NCBI GenBank assembly: GCA_900541695.1
Contig: UQKL01000001.1
Coordinates: forward strand, 1 to 64,000
Direction: 5' to 3'
Source: an uncultured Collinsella sp.
GTDB lineage: Bacteria > Actinomycetota > Coriobacteriia > Coriobacteriales > Coriobacteriaceae
Length of the DNA: 64,000 nucleotides
Shown here: piece by piece, positions 51,683 through 60,467 of the stretch
Numbering within the stretch: the first letter of the stretch is position 1
Layout of the letters: each line of letters begins with the position of its first letter
Made by a program: the position numbers and the translations under genes
The notes under the pieces: generated by a model
The model's database searches: none
Seen by the model: the letters and a program-made list of their open reading frames with translations, nothing else
Told to the model about the DNA's origin: nothing

Positions 51683-53104
51683 ATGGCTTTTACCGACAAA
51701 CCCGAAAGCGCAAACGAGGCGCAGGATCATTCCCAGCCGCTCGACGACGGCGGCTTTTTCTCCCTGAACGACGTCATCATGGCAGGCAGGCATCAGATCA
51801 CCCGCTCCGAGCATCTCTTAGCTGCCGACACGCGCCGCAATGTCCGCAACCTACTCGCAAGCGCCAAGTTGCTCGCACTCGTCGTCATCGTCTCGCTCGC
51901 CATGGGCGTTGCCGCTTGGGCGTTTTTGGCCTCGCTGAATATCGCGACCGACTATCGCGAGCACCATGCATGGATTTACGCGCTGCTTCCCGTTGTGGGC
52001 ATGGCCACCGCATGGGTGTACAAAAACCACGGCCTTGCCGCCAAACGAGGCAACAACCTGGTCATCGACTCCGCTCTGGGCACACGTCTCATCCATATGC
52101 GCATGGCCGTCCTCACCTTCATCTGCTCCACGCTCACGCACCTAACGGGCGGATCGGCCGGTCGCGAGGGAGCCGCGGTGCAGATTGGCGGCACCATCGC
52201 CAGCAACATCTCGAGCCTCGCCCACCTCAAAAAGCATGACCACCACGACCTCATGCTCGCCGGCATCTCGTCGGCCTTTGGCGCCGTATTCGGTTCGCCC
52301 CTTGCCGGCGCGTTCTTTGGCATGGAGATGTGTTTTATCGGCAAGATCGACTACACCGCGGGCATCTACTGTCTGGTCGCCTCGTTTACCGGCTACTTTA
52401 CATCACTCGCCCTGGGTACCGAGTACGAAGCGAATGTCATCGCCAGCGTTCCCAACATGACACCACGGACGGTTGCCATCGTTGTTATCAGCGCCATTAT
52501 CTTCGGTCTGACGGCACGCCTCTTTGCCTGGTCGGTTCGAACCGTCAAAAGCCTGTACGGTCGCTTTATCACCAACTACCTTGCTCGCGCACTCGTGGGC
52601 GCGCTCGTGGTGCTCGCGGCATACGCGATGCTCGACGCCTGGAAGTATGCCGGCCTTGCCACCTGGCTCTCGGGCGCCGGGTTCGCCGGTAACACGACCC
52701 TGGCGGACGCAGCCATCAAGCTCGTGGTGACGGCGCTTACCCTGGGTGCGGGCTTCCAAGGCGGCGAGGTCACGCCCCTGTTTGGCATCGGTGCGGCGCT
52801 CGGCGGCTGGATCGGTTGCCTCGTCGGTATCGACCCCAGCTTTCTGGCGGCGCTGGGCATGCTCGGTGTTTTCTGCGCCGGCCTTAACGTGCCCATCACC
52901 ACCTGTATGATGGCCATCGACCTGTTCCACGGCACGGCAGCCGGCTTCTTCGTGATCGTGGCGTTTATCAGCTATCTTGTCGGCGGCCACCGCGGCGTAT
53001 ATCCCGCGCAGCGCATTGTCTCGCCTAAACGCCGTTCGCTTATTGTGGATGAGGGCGGTACGGTAGCGGATGCTATCGAGCGCCACAACGACCTGATAGA
53101 GTAG
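51683..53104 (+). CDS. ClC-family chloride channel/antiporter
   Basis: 473-residue membrane protein. ClC motifs are present: GGSAGREGAAVQIGG (selectivity filter, gating Glu), GSPLAGAFFGMEM, GFQGGEVTPLFGIGAALGG, and the C-terminal GLNVPITTCMMAIDLF. About ten to twelve hydrophobic helices follow a 50-residue cytosolic N-terminus. No CBS domains. It probably exchanges Cl- or F- for H+. GAGGAAC precedes the ATG. Transcribed on the plus strand, divergent from moeA, with the DAG-kinase-like gene 87 bp downstream. Confidence 0.92.
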   Translation: MAFTDKPESANEAQDHSQPLDDGGFFSLNDVIMAGRHQITRSEHLLAADTRRNVRNLLASAKLLALVVIVSLAMGVAAWAFLASLNIATDYREHHAWIYALLPVVGMATAWVYKNHGLAAKRGNNLVIDSALGTRLIHMRMAVLTFICSTLTHLTGGSAGREGAAVQIGGTIASNISSLAHLKKHDHHDLMLAGISSAFGAVFGSPLAGAFFGMEMCFIGKIDYTAGIYCLVASFTGYFTSLALGTEYEANVIASVPNMTPRTVAIVVISAIIFGLTARLFAWSVRTVKSLYGRFITNYLARALVGALVVLAAYAMLDAWKYAGLATWLSGAGFAGNTTLADAAIKLVVTALTLGAGFQGGEVTPLFGIGAALGGWIGCLVGIDPSFLAALGMLGVFCAGLNVPITTCMMAIDLFHGTAAGFFVIVAFISYLVGGHRGVYPAQRIVSPKRRSLIVDEGGTVADAIERHNDLIE

Positions 53105-53191
53105 ACGTTAGTATTCGCCGTGCAGCCACAATCGGGGGCAATTCGACCTGAGCGCGACCGCACCGTCACGTCATACGCCAGGAGTCGCTCC

Positions 53192-54154
53192 ATGCACGCA
53201 ACTGATTTTGGTCGCACGCTCATAATCGCCAACCCTGCCGCCCAGTCGGGTGCGGCGCGCGAGGTCGCTGAGCGCCTGCAGCGCTTTTTGGACATGACCG
53301 CGCGCTCATCCCAGTTTGACCTGGTGCTGACTGAGCGCATGGGACATGCCAAGGAGCTTGCCGCGCAGGCTCAGGGCTATCGTACCGTTATCGCACTCGG
53401 CGGCGACGGCGTGATCCACGAGGTCGTCAACGGGCTTATGACGCAAAAGGAGAACGCCCGCCCCGCTCTTGCCGTCCTGCCCGTGGGCTCCGGCAACGAT
53501 TTTGCCCAGACGCTCGGCATCGAAGATTTCTCCGGCAAGGATTTTGGCGCGCTGCTCACCTGTGAGCTGCAGCGCCAGGATATCGGACGCATTCGCTCAT
53601 GGAACCCCGCAAACGGCAGCGGCGAGGCTACCGTTGAGTACTACGACCAAACGCTTTCGGTCGGCATCGATGCCGCCATCGGCCTGGGCACCACCGAGCT
53701 GCGCAAAAAGACGGGCCTCGCTGGCGCTCCGCTCTACACCCTCTCGGGTCTGGAGCAGTTTGGTCTGCGCTACCGCAACTACCCCATGACAGTCAGCTTT
53801 GACGGGGCGCCCGCCGAGCGCGTAAGGGCGATCATCATGGCGATTCAGCTGGGCCCCACGTATGGCTCGGGCTATCGCATCTGCCCCGATGCCGACCCCT
53901 GCGACGGCATGCTCGACGTCTGCTACGCATGCGGCCCCGTCCCTCGCGCGATTGCCCTGCCTATGTTTCTTTCGGCCAAGGACGGCCACCATACCAAGTT
54001 GCCACCGGTTCGCATGCGCCGCTGCCGCCATGCCGAGCTCACCTTTGAGGAGCCCGACTACCCCATCCAAGCCGACGGCGAGCCCGTTGTCGCCTCGCGC
54101 ATCGAGGTCGACGTCCTTCCCGCCGCTCTCGAAGTCTGGCACCCCACCCGCTAG
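53192..54154 (+). CDS. Diacylglycerol/lipid kinase family protein
   Basis: 320 residues of the DagK/YegS family, phosphorylating a diacylglycerol or sphingoid-like lipid at the membrane. N-terminal TLIIANPAAQSGAA, the nucleotide-binding LGGDGVIHEVVNGLM near residue 68 and PVGSGNDFAQTLG near 96, then the C-terminal beta-sandwich (DADPCDGMLDVC, FEEPDYPIQADGEPV). The ATG at 53192 with GGAG upstream is chosen over 53120. The true substrate is unknown. Confidence 0.88.
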   Translation: MHATDFGRTLIIANPAAQSGAAREVAERLQRFLDMTARSSQFDLVLTERMGHAKELAAQAQGYRTVIALGGDGVIHEVVNGLMTQKENARPALAVLPVGSGNDFAQTLGIEDFSGKDFGALLTCELQRQDIGRIRSWNPANGSGEATVEYYDQTLSVGIDAAIGLGTTELRKKTGLAGAPLYTLSGLEQFGLRYRNYPMTVSFDGAPAERVRAIIMAIQLGPTYGSGYRICPDADPCDGMLDVCYACGPVPRAIALPMFLSAKDGHHTKLPPVRMRRCRHAELTFEEPDYPIQADGEPVVASRIEVDVLPAALEVWHPTR

Positions 54155-54161
54155 CCATCCC

Positions 54162-54232
54162 TAAGTTGCGGTGAAATAGGGACTGTTTATGCAGGTAAAG
54201 CCGGAAAACAATCCCTATTTCACCGCAACTTA
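54162..54232. repeat. Palindromic repeat family A, copy 4
   Basis: Arms starting TAAGTTGCGGTGAAATAGGG (54162-54187) and the complement 54206-54232, one mismatch. It sits exactly between the convergent stops of the lipid kinase (54154) and the release-factor-like gene (54241), and may serve as a two-way transcription end. Confidence 0.8.
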
Positions 54233-54240
54233 TGAGGAGA

Positions 54241-54621
54241 TCATTCGTCGCTGCCCGGTTTGCGACGGTTGGCCTTTTTAATGGCGTTGAAGTGCTTATC
54301 ATTGAGCCTGCGCTGGCGAGAGCGCTGGGGCACCTTGGTCTTTACGCGTCGACGCGGCGGACGGCCACGACGCTCAAGCTCTGCCCTCAGCTTACGCAGA
54401 CAGCAGCTACGATTCTGAAACTGACTGCGGCTCTCGCGCGCCGTCACGACAATCCCCGTGGGCCCATGCTTCATGCGTACCGCCGAGTCCGTCGTGTTCA
54501 CGCCCTGTCCGCCCGGACCCGTCGCGCGAAACACCTGCACTTCGCAATCGCGTGCCAACTCCTCGACCGACATCTCGGCATAGCGTGCATACTCGCTCCA
54601 TCCCATCTTGTTCTCATCCAT
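54241..54621 (-). CDS. Release-factor-like protein with GGQ domain (ArfB-type)
   Basis: 126 residues containing only the peptidyl-tRNA hydrolysis domain of class I release factors: [20 protein letters not shown] near residue 33. A basic tail follows ([20 protein letters not shown] and onward), like the tail that ArfB/YaeJ inserts into the mRNA channel of stalled ribosomes. No codon-recognition domain. The ATG at 54621 has GGGAGGTG upstream. A ribosome rescue role is inferred from domain content. Confidence 0.85.
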   Translation of the reverse strand: MDENKMGWSEYARYAEMSVEELARDCEVQVFRATGPGGQGVNTTDSAVRMKHGPTGIVVTARESRSQFQNRSCCLRKLRAELERRGRPPRRRVKTKVPQRSRQRRLNDKHFNAIKKANRRKPGSDE

Positions 54622-54646
54622 ATCAACACCTCCCCTCATACAAAAA

Positions 54647-54677
54647 ATGTGACAAAGGGACAGTCCCTTTGTCACAT
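54647..54677 (-). terminator. Terminator of xpt (palindrome family B, copy 2)
   Basis: 15-bp perfect palindrome ATGTGACAAAGGGAC/GTCCCTTTGTCACAT with T6 on the minus strand, 27 bp after the xpt stop. Shares its core with 10725-10755; the outer arms differ by compensating changes. Confidence 0.88.
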
Positions 54678-54704
54678 CGCATACCAATCGCTTGTGTTGC
54701 GAGC

Positions 54705-55283
54705 CTAGGCGAAGGTGATCTCGCCGTTCTCGCAGTCCATATCGGCGATACGGGCCAGGCTCTCAACGCGGAAGCCGCGCTTGCGGAGCTTATCGCCACC
54801 GCCTTGGAAGCCCTTCTCCACCGCAATGCCAATACCAGATACCTCGGCACCCGCAGCCTCACAGATCTTGATAAGACCCTCGAGCGCGCAGCCGTTGGCC
54901 AGGAAGTCGTCGATAATCAGGACCTTGTCGCCCTCGGACAGGAAGCGCTTGCCAACGATAACCGGGTACTCCTTCTGCTTGGTAAAGGAGTAGATGGTCG
55001 TGGCATACTGCTCGCCGTCGAGGTTGATGGACTGTGCCTTCTTGGCAAAGACCACCGGCACGCCACCAAAATGCTGGGCCGCAATGCAAGCCATGCCAAT
55101 GCCCGAAGCCTCGATCGTCAGGATCTTGTTGATCTCGACACCCTCGAACAGACGGGCCCACTCGGCGCCCATATGGTCGAACAGCTCAACGTCGCACTGG
55201 TGGTTGAGGAAGGCATCAACCTTAAGGACGTTACCGGCCTTTACGATGCCGTCATGGCGAATACGATCCTCAAGCTCCTGCAT
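54705..55283 (-). CDS. xpt: Xanthine phosphoribosyltransferase
   Basis: 192-residue purine salvage enzyme making XMP from xanthine and PRPP. N-terminal [20 protein letters not shown], the PRPP loop [16 protein letters not shown] near residue 125 and [16 protein letters not shown] near 55 are diagnostic of Xpt. The cytosolic dimer is of normal length. The 160-bp upstream region lacks a purine riboswitch, often found with this gene elsewhere. Monocistronic, with its terminator at 54647-54677. Confidence 0.95.
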   Translation of the reverse strand: MQELEDRIRHDGIVKAGNVLKVDAFLNHQCDVELFDHMGAEWARLFEGVEINKILTIEASGIGMACIAAQHFGGVPVVFAKKAQSINLDGEQYATTIYSFTKQKEYPVIVGKRFLSEGDKVLIIDDFLANGCALEGLIKICEAAGAEVSGIGIAVEKGFQGGGDKLRKRGFRVESLARIADMDCENGEITFA

Positions 55284-55442
55284 GGCGCAACCCCTTCTCG
55301 CGGCAACGATACCGCGCGATTAATAAACGTTGTTCGATAGTCTACCACGGACCGACCCCCGCCCGCCCCACAAGCCGCATCGCACTATAAAGCTGCAAGA
55401 CCAGTAGATAAGCCCGATTCTTGGCAAGCCTGCCACCACAAG

Positions 55443-56747
55443 CTAATGGCGGGCGCGCATCCTCACCAAACGCACCATGGCGAGCGCAAATCCCACAGCG
55501 GCCACAGCCATGAGCACGTAGAACACCGAGCGAAAGCCAAACAGGAACACATCCGGACGGCCTGCAACAAAACTGGTCACGGCCTCGCCCATCGCCATGC
55601 TCATCTGCCCATACAGGATATTCGACGCCACCGTAATGCCGAGTGCCATGCCGGCGTAGCGCGCCAAACTGCCCAAGCTGCCTGCAAAACCAAGTGCCTC
55701 GCGCGGGGCTGAACCCATATACAGCGAGTTGTTGGGGCTCTGGAAAATCGACGTACCGCACGACATAAATGCGACGCAGCACACGATCACAGGGATAGAA
55801 GAGCGCTCGTCGAGCGTGCTCACCGCGAAGAGGCCGCACACGTACACGCCCAGACCAACCGCCGTAGGACCCTCGCAGCCAACACGGTCCGAAACCGTTC
55901 CCGAAAGCGGGCCGATAAAGGCATTCACCATCGGCAGTGCCAAAAACAGCAGGCCCGAAACGTCAGACCCAAACCCATGAGCATCCTGAAAATAGAACGG
56001 CAGGATAAACTCGGATGCGCCAATGCCAACGAACACGATGAGCATGCAGGCAAGGTTGATGGTGAAGGCCGAATTTGCAAAACAGCGACGAGCGGCCTCG
56101 ATCAGGGACATGGGGCGCTCGCCAGCCTCCGGCTTAACATGCGGCAGCGTGTAGAGCCCCACGATAAACGAGATGACGCCAATGGGTAGGTTGATGAGGA
56201 AGATGCTCTCCCAGGGAAAGCTTGCCACCAGCATACCGCCGAGCACGGGGCCACACATCATGCCGAGGGCCACGAAGGTCGCGAGAATACCCATAGCACG
56301 ACCGCGCTCGCGCGCCGGAAACGACTCGGTGATGATACCCATGTTGTTGGCCATGGCCGCCGCGCAACCGATACCCTGAACAATGCGTGCCAGAATAAGA
56401 ACCTCGAGCGAGGCCGAAAGGCCACAAAGCAGCGAGCCAACCGTAAAGACGATGACGCCCAGCTGGAACACATTCACCTTGCCGCGCACGTCGCCCAGAC
56501 GGCCAAACGGCAACATAGCCACGCAAGTCGCAAGCAGATACACCGAGCTTACCAGCTGGATGCGATCGAGGCCCACGCCCAGCTCCTTTTGCATCACGGG
56601 CAGCGCCACGGTCACGACGGTCGAATCCAGACACACCATAAACGTCATGATGAGCACGGTAAACAGAATCGCCCATTTATTCTTGCCATGGGTGTCGCCC
56701 TCAAGGGCAATGTGCTCGCGGCGCAGCTGCTCTGCGGTTTTCTCCAT
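55443..56747 (-). CDS. MFS drug-exporter-type transporter (DHA2-like)
   Basis: 434-residue membrane protein with twelve or more hydrophobic helices. Motifs: MTFMVCLDSTVVTVALPVMQ in helix 1, LPFGRLGDVRGKVNVF (motif A), and ARIVQGIGCAAAMANNMGII with the GxxxGPxxGG-type motif C in FVALGMMCGPVLGGML. This pattern is typical of proton-driven multidrug exporters. The ATG at 56747 (MEKTAEQLRREH) has AAAGG upstream. Substrate unknown. Downstream of the 56889-58172 gene but separated by its terminator. Confidence 0.88.
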   Translation of the reverse strand: MEKTAEQLRREHIALEGDTHGKNKWAILFTVLIMTFMVCLDSTVVTVALPVMQKELGVGLDRIQLVSSVYLLATCVAMLPFGRLGDVRGKVNVFQLGVIVFTVGSLLCGLSASLEVLILARIVQGIGCAAAMANNMGIITESFPARERGRAMGILATFVALGMMCGPVLGGMLVASFPWESIFLINLPIGVISFIVGLYTLPHVKPEAGERPMSLIEAARRCFANSAFTINLACMLIVFVGIGASEFILPFYFQDAHGFGSDVSGLLFLALPMVNAFIGPLSGTVSDRVGCEGPTAVGLGVYVCGLFAVSTLDERSSIPVIVCCVAFMSCGTSIFQSPNNSLYMGSAPREALGFAGSLGSLARYAGMALGITVASNILYGQMSMAMGEAVTSFVAGRPDVFLFGFRSVFYVLMAVAAVGFALAMVRLVRMRARH

Positions 56748-56779
56748 ATCCATCCTTTCGAGTGGCGCAACGCAAAAAC

Positions 56780-56819
56780 GGGGCCCCAATCGCCTGCAAA
56801 CAGTCGCGATTGGGGTCCC
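56780..56819 (-). terminator. Terminator after the metY-type gene
   Basis: GGGGCCCCAATCGC/GCGATTGGGGTCCC 14-bp stem (one G-T pair) with T5 on the minus strand. It lies ~70 bp after the stop at 56889. Confidence 0.85.
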
Positions 56820-56888
56820 GCCTACGGAATCGGAACGAAAGGTCGCCGAAGCTTTCTGCCAGCATCGGCGCCTCGCACGAACGCTAGC

Positions 56889-58172
56889 CTAGCACTGCTC
56901 GAGTGCCTGCTCAAGGTCGGCAATCAGATCGGCCGTGTCCTCGAGGCCGCACGACAGGCGCACCATGTCGGCGGAGATGCCACAGGCGATGAGCTCCTCA
57001 TCGTTCATCTGGCGATGGGTGGCGTTTGCCGGATGCAAGCAGCAGGTGCGCGCGTCGGCCACGTGCGTGGCGATCTGGGCGAGTTTGAGGCTCTTCATGA
57101 AGGTCTCGGCCGCCGCGCGACCACCGTTAAAGCCGAAGCTCACGACGCCGCAGGTACCGTTGGGCATGTACTTCTGAGCCATGTCATAGTACTTATCGCC
57201 CTCCAGGCCCGGATAGCTCACGAAGCGTACCTTGGGATGGCTCTGCAGGAACTTGGCAACGGCCAGGCCGTTCTCGCAATGACGCGGCATGCGCACATGC
57301 AGGCTCTCGAGCGAGCTGTTCAGGAAGAAGGCCGCCTGAGGGTTCTGCATGGGGCCGAGGTCGCGCATAAGCTGCGCGGTGGCCTTGGTAATAAAGGCGC
57401 CCTCGCGACCGAACTTCTCGGCATAGGTCACGCCGTGGTAGCTCTCGTCGGGCGTGGTGAGACCCGGGAACTTGTCCGCATGGGCCATCCAGTCAAACTG
57501 GCCGTGATCGACGATCACGCCACCCAGGTAGGCCGCATGGCCATCCATGTACTTAGTGGTGGAGTGCGTGACGATGTCGGCGCCCCACTCAAAGGGACGG
57601 CACATCACGGGCGTCGGGAAGGTGTTGTCGACCATCAGCGGTACGCCGTGGTCGTGCGCGGCCTTGGCAAAGCGCTCAATATCGAGCACGGCGAGGGCGG
57701 GGTTGGCGATCGTCTCGCCAAAGACGAGCTTGGTGTTGGGCTCAAAGGCTGCCTCGAGCTCCTCGTCGGTGCAGTCGGGGGCAACGAACGTGCAGGTCAA
57801 GCCCATATGACCCATGGTATGGGCAAGCAGGTTGTAGGTACCGCCGTAGATGGCAGAGCTTGCGACCACGTGATCGCCGGCACCGGCCACGTTAAAAATC
57901 GCGAGGAAGTTCGCAGCCATGCCCGAGCTCGTGAGCATCGCAGCGGTACCGCCCTCCATCTCGCAGATCTTGGCAGCAACCAAATCGCACGTAGGGTTCT
58001 GCAGACGGCTGTAGAAATAGCCCGACTCCTCTAGGTCAAACAGCTTGCCCATGTGCTCCGACGTGTCGTACTTCCACGTGGTGGACTGGTAGATGGGCAC
58101 CTGGCGCGGCTCCGCATCTCCCGGGTGATAGCCGCCCTGAACACATGTGGTACCGATGGTCTGCTCGCTCAT
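56889..58172 (-). CDS. metY: O-acetylhomoserine sulfhydrylase-type PLP enzyme
   Basis: 427-residue Cys/Met-metabolism PLP enzyme of the gamma family. N-terminus TTCVQGGYHPGDAEPRQVPI; tyrosine loop YSRLQNPTCDLVAAKI; PLP-binding LMVDNTFPTPVMCRPFEWGADI; PLP lysine in THSTTKYMDGHAAYLGG; EPNTKLVFGETIANP. Length and these motifs point to direct sulfhydrylation of O-acetylhomoserine to homocysteine. A cystathionine or methionine gamma-lyase is the alternative. No SAM riboswitch is seen upstream. Monocistronic. Confidence 0.88.
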   Translation of the reverse strand: MSEQTIGTTCVQGGYHPGDAEPRQVPIYQSTTWKYDTSEHMGKLFDLEESGYFYSRLQNPTCDLVAAKICEMEGGTAAMLTSSGMAANFLAIFNVAGAGDHVVASSAIYGGTYNLLAHTMGHMGLTCTFVAPDCTDEELEAAFEPNTKLVFGETIANPALAVLDIERFAKAAHDHGVPLMVDNTFPTPVMCRPFEWGADIVTHSTTKYMDGHAAYLGGVIVDHGQFDWMAHADKFPGLTTPDESYHGVTYAEKFGREGAFITKATAQLMRDLGPMQNPQAAFFLNSSLESLHVRMPRHCENGLAVAKFLQSHPKVRFVSYPGLEGDKYYDMAQKYMPNGTCGVVSFGFNGGRAAAETFMKSLKLAQIATHVADARTCCLHPANATHRQMNDEELIACGISADMVRLSCGLEDTADLIADLEQALEQC

Positions 58173-58402
58173 ATCTTGCTCCCTTGCCTGGGTTACGTTT
58201 TATTCGGTTCACGATACCGCTACCCTGCACCCCTCTCAACCCATCCCCAAGGTAGGTTATGGGACAAATTGATCCGGGGCATTTATCTCAAGCCTTGGAC
58301 ATTTGCTCGATAGATAAAAATGAGGCATCCATGAAGCTCTCGATGATTACACGCACCGCCACGGGTACCATAGGCGGGTACACCGTGACCAAGGAGACAA
58401 CG

Positions 58403-58849
58403 ATGAAGCAAATCGATACGGCCCAGCTCGACATCACCGCCTGTCAGGCTCAGGCTGCCGAATACCACGCCCGTGGCTTTAACTGCGCGCAGGCCGTCGC
58501 CTGCACGCTCGCACCTGCCGTCGGACTCGACCCCCAGGTCGCCTTTACCCTCACCGAGGGCTTTGGTGCCGGCATGGGCGGCATGACCGAAACCTGCGGC
58601 GCCATCTCGGGCGCCGTGGCCATCATGGGCTTCGTGATGAGCGACGGCATGGAAAACCCCAAGACCAAAGGCCAGACCTACAAGCTGTCGCGTGAAATTG
58701 CCAAGCGTTTTGGCGAGAAGAATACGACGACCGTCTGCGGCACGCTCAAGGGCATCGGATCGGATAAGGGTCCGCTCCGCAGCTGCCCCGGTTGCATCGA
58801 CGATGCCGTCGCGATCGCCTGCGATGTGCTAAAGCAGCTCGCCGAGTAA
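58403..58849 (+). CDS. C_GCAxxG_C_C family protein
   Basis: 148-residue small cytosolic protein of the redox-associated C_GCAxxG_C_C family. Cysteines at ARGFNCAQAVACTLAP near residue 31, GGMTETCGAISGAVAIMG near 70, and CGTLKG/CPGCIDDAVAIACDVL near the C-terminus. The pattern suggests a metal or Fe-S site, function unknown. The ATG at 58403 has AAGGAGA six bases upstream; the open frame back to 58259 is not supported. The 230 bp before it holds no other clear signal. Confidence 0.85.
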   Translation: MKQIDTAQLDITACQAQAAEYHARGFNCAQAVACTLAPAVGLDPQVAFTLTEGFGAGMGGMTETCGAISGAVAIMGFVMSDGMENPKTKGQTYKLSREIAKRFGEKNTTTVCGTLKGIGSDKGPLRSCPGCIDDAVAIACDVLKQLAE

Positions 58850-58867
58850 ACGGCAGCAACAGAAAAA

Positions 58868-58914
58868 CGACGGCCGGCGCGCTTGGGATCCATCCAAAAG
58901 CACGCCGGCCGTCG
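58868..58914. terminator. Bidirectional terminator between convergent genes
   Basis: 12-bp perfect stem CGACGGCCGGCG/CGCCGGCCGTCG between the C_GCAxxG gene (+) and yigZ (-), with T5 on the minus-strand side. Confidence 0.85.
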
Positions 58915-58917
58915 CCT

Positions 58918-59556
58918 TCAGAACTCGGCAAATTCGGGAGCGCCGACCTCGATCTCCTCGCGTCCCGCCATAAGCTCGCGCATCTTGGCGCAAAATGGCT
59001 CCTGCTCCCCCGCCTTAAATACCAAGTGAAGTGTAACGGTATCCGCGTAATCGGTATCCGAAACCTTGGCACCCGAATCCTGTGCCAAGCGAAGCACCTG
59101 CTCATACTGCGGATAGGCCACATGCACGTCAACCGGCACGACACTCGTCATCTCGACGATCTGCCCGGCCTCCTGAGCCGCGGCCACCGCCGCCTGCGTT
59201 GCCGCAGTATAGGCGCGCACCAAGCCACCAGGCCCCAACAGCGTGCCACCAAAATAGCGCGTCACCACGCAGCAAACATTTTTGAGCCCCGCACCGCGCA
59301 GCACCTCGAGCGTCGGCATGCCGCTCGTGCGGCTCGGCTCACCATCATCGCTCTGGCGCTCGCGCCCATCGACCAAAATCCACGCGGGAACATTGTGTCG
59401 AGCGTCGTAATGACGCTTGCGAACCATCTCGATAAAGGCATTCGCCTCATCCTCGGACTCAATATGGACCAGCTGGGCAATAAACCGGCTCTTGCGGTCC
59501 ACAAACTCGCCCGAAGCCTCAATATTCGATTGCAGAGTAAAATAGCTGTCCAACAA
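58918..59556 (-). CDS. YigZ/IMPACT family protein
   Basis: 212 residues. The N-terminal UPF0029 domain has DRKSRFIAQLVHIESEDEAN, RHYDARHNVPAWIL, the DDGEPSRTSGMPTLEVLRG core and VTRYFGGTLLGPGGLVRAY. A smaller C-terminal DUF1949-type domain follows. The family is linked to translation regulation in eukaryotes; the bacterial role is unclear. Translation begins at TTG (59556 or the next codon) with GAGGGG upstream. Close to, and downstream of, rnpB on the same strand. Confidence 0.88.
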   Translation of the reverse strand: MLDSYFTLQSNIEASGEFVDRKSRFIAQLVHIESEDEANAFIEMVRKRHYDARHNVPAWILVDGRERQSDDGEPSRTSGMPTLEVLRGAGLKNVCCVVTRYFGGTLLGPGGLVRAYTAATQAAVAAAQEAGQIVEMTSVVPVDVHVAYPQYEQVLRLAQDSGAKVSDTDYADTVTLHLVFKAGEQEPFCAKMRELMAGREEIEVGAPEFAEF

Positions 59557-59669
59557 AGCCCCTCAAACACAAGCAAAGCAACAAACAGCCTCAATAATAC
59601 GGCAAAGGCCGTACCGATAACCTCGGTAAATAGAACGGAAACGCCAATGATACCGTCACCAACAGCGAG

Positions 59670-59766
59670 AACCCGTCAGCGCGAGCAAGGTGCCTTGAAA
59701 GACAAGGGCATTGACCTTATGGTCATGCCCGAAGGCTTGAAAGGCAGATTGCCGCGCTGACGGGTT
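59670..59766. repeat. Structured palindromic element family E, copy 3
   Basis: A 13-bp outer stem AACCCGTCAGCGC (59670-59682)/59754-59766 encloses GCAA/TTGC and TGCCTT/AAGGCA. Inside are the conserved strand GAAAGACAAG and a hairpin GGGCA-TGACC/GGTCA-TGCCC. It lies ~18 bp past the 3' end of RNase P RNA. The rest of 59557-59784 holds nothing recognisable. Confidence 0.75.
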
Positions 59767-59784
59767 CGCAGCGTCAACATAGTT

Positions 59785-60146
59785 GCCAAGTGGGCCTATA
59801 AGCCGGGTTCTGTCGTGAACGGTCATTTATCTTGTCTGCACGTTACCGTGCAGCTCCACGCACGCTACCCGAACGCGGACCGGGCCGGCCCATAGCGTTC
59901 CTATTCGCGCTTGCTCCGGATGGGGCTTGCCAAGCCGCCGTGTTGCCACGACGCTGGTGGTCTCTTACACCACCGTTTCAGCTTTTCCCTTTACGCCTTG
60001 CGGCGCAGGTGGGAGTCTTCTTTTCTGCGGCGCTTTCCGTCGGATCACTCCGCCCGGCCGTTAGCCGGCATCCCGCCCTCTGGAGCCCGGACTTTCCTCA
60101 CGCGTACTGCAAGCAGCACATCGCGCGACCGTCTGGCCCACTCAGC
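59785..60146 (-). ncRNA. rnpB: RNase P RNA, bacterial type A
   Basis: Catalytic RNA that trims tRNA 5' leaders. The minus strand shows the P4 5' region GAGGAAAGUCCGGGCUCC near 60090, and the universally conserved 3' region ACAGAACCCGGCUUAUAGG near 59800. The P1 stem AGUGGGCC/GGCCCACU closes the molecule at about 60142-60135 and 59796-59789. Ends are approximate to a few bases. A -10-like TTACACT lies just upstream of 60150. Confidence 0.95.
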
Positions 60147-60241
60147 AGTGCAAGAGTGTAACACACCGTTGCCGCAGGCAATGGCACAACGCAAACGCTC
60201 GACACGATAAACCAAGAACCGCCATGCGTTACAATGGTCCT

Positions 60242-60345
60242 GTCGATGGGCAACGTCGTCAGTCGAGACGCGACCGCGCTCCGCACCCCTCCGTCTACTC
60301 GGTGTGTTCCCGCCTCCTCCCCGAGGCGGGATGTCGGCATTTTTT
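60242..60345 (+). ncRNA. Candidate small RNA divergent from rnpB
   Basis: A -10 TACAAT (60230-60235) is followed by ~100 nt without a convincing ORF. It ends at CCCGCCTC/GAGGCGGG (60309-60330) and, nine bases later, six Ts (60340-60345). No match to SRP RNA, 6S or tmRNA motifs. The -35 is weak and the terminator imperfect. It fills most of the 60147-60467 gap. Confidence 0.3.
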
Positions 60346-60413
60346 CATGCACCGACAATCCAATAGCCTGTGGACAGCCCGGCAGCATTGCGCATCTCGG
60401 CGCCAAATGCAAA

Positions 60414-60444
60414 AAGGGATCCGTCCATTACGGACGGATCCCTT
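60414..60444 (-). terminator. Terminator of rpsA
   Basis: 13-bp perfect stem AAGGGATCCGTCC/GGACGGATCCCTT with T5 on the minus strand, 24 bp after the rpsA stop. Confidence 0.92.
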
Positions 60445-60467
60445 AAACAAGTGATCGTCAAACCGAT

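Noticed and set aside
55284..55442. Purine riboswitch before xpt
   Set aside because: The conserved loop sequences of the purine aptamer are absent.
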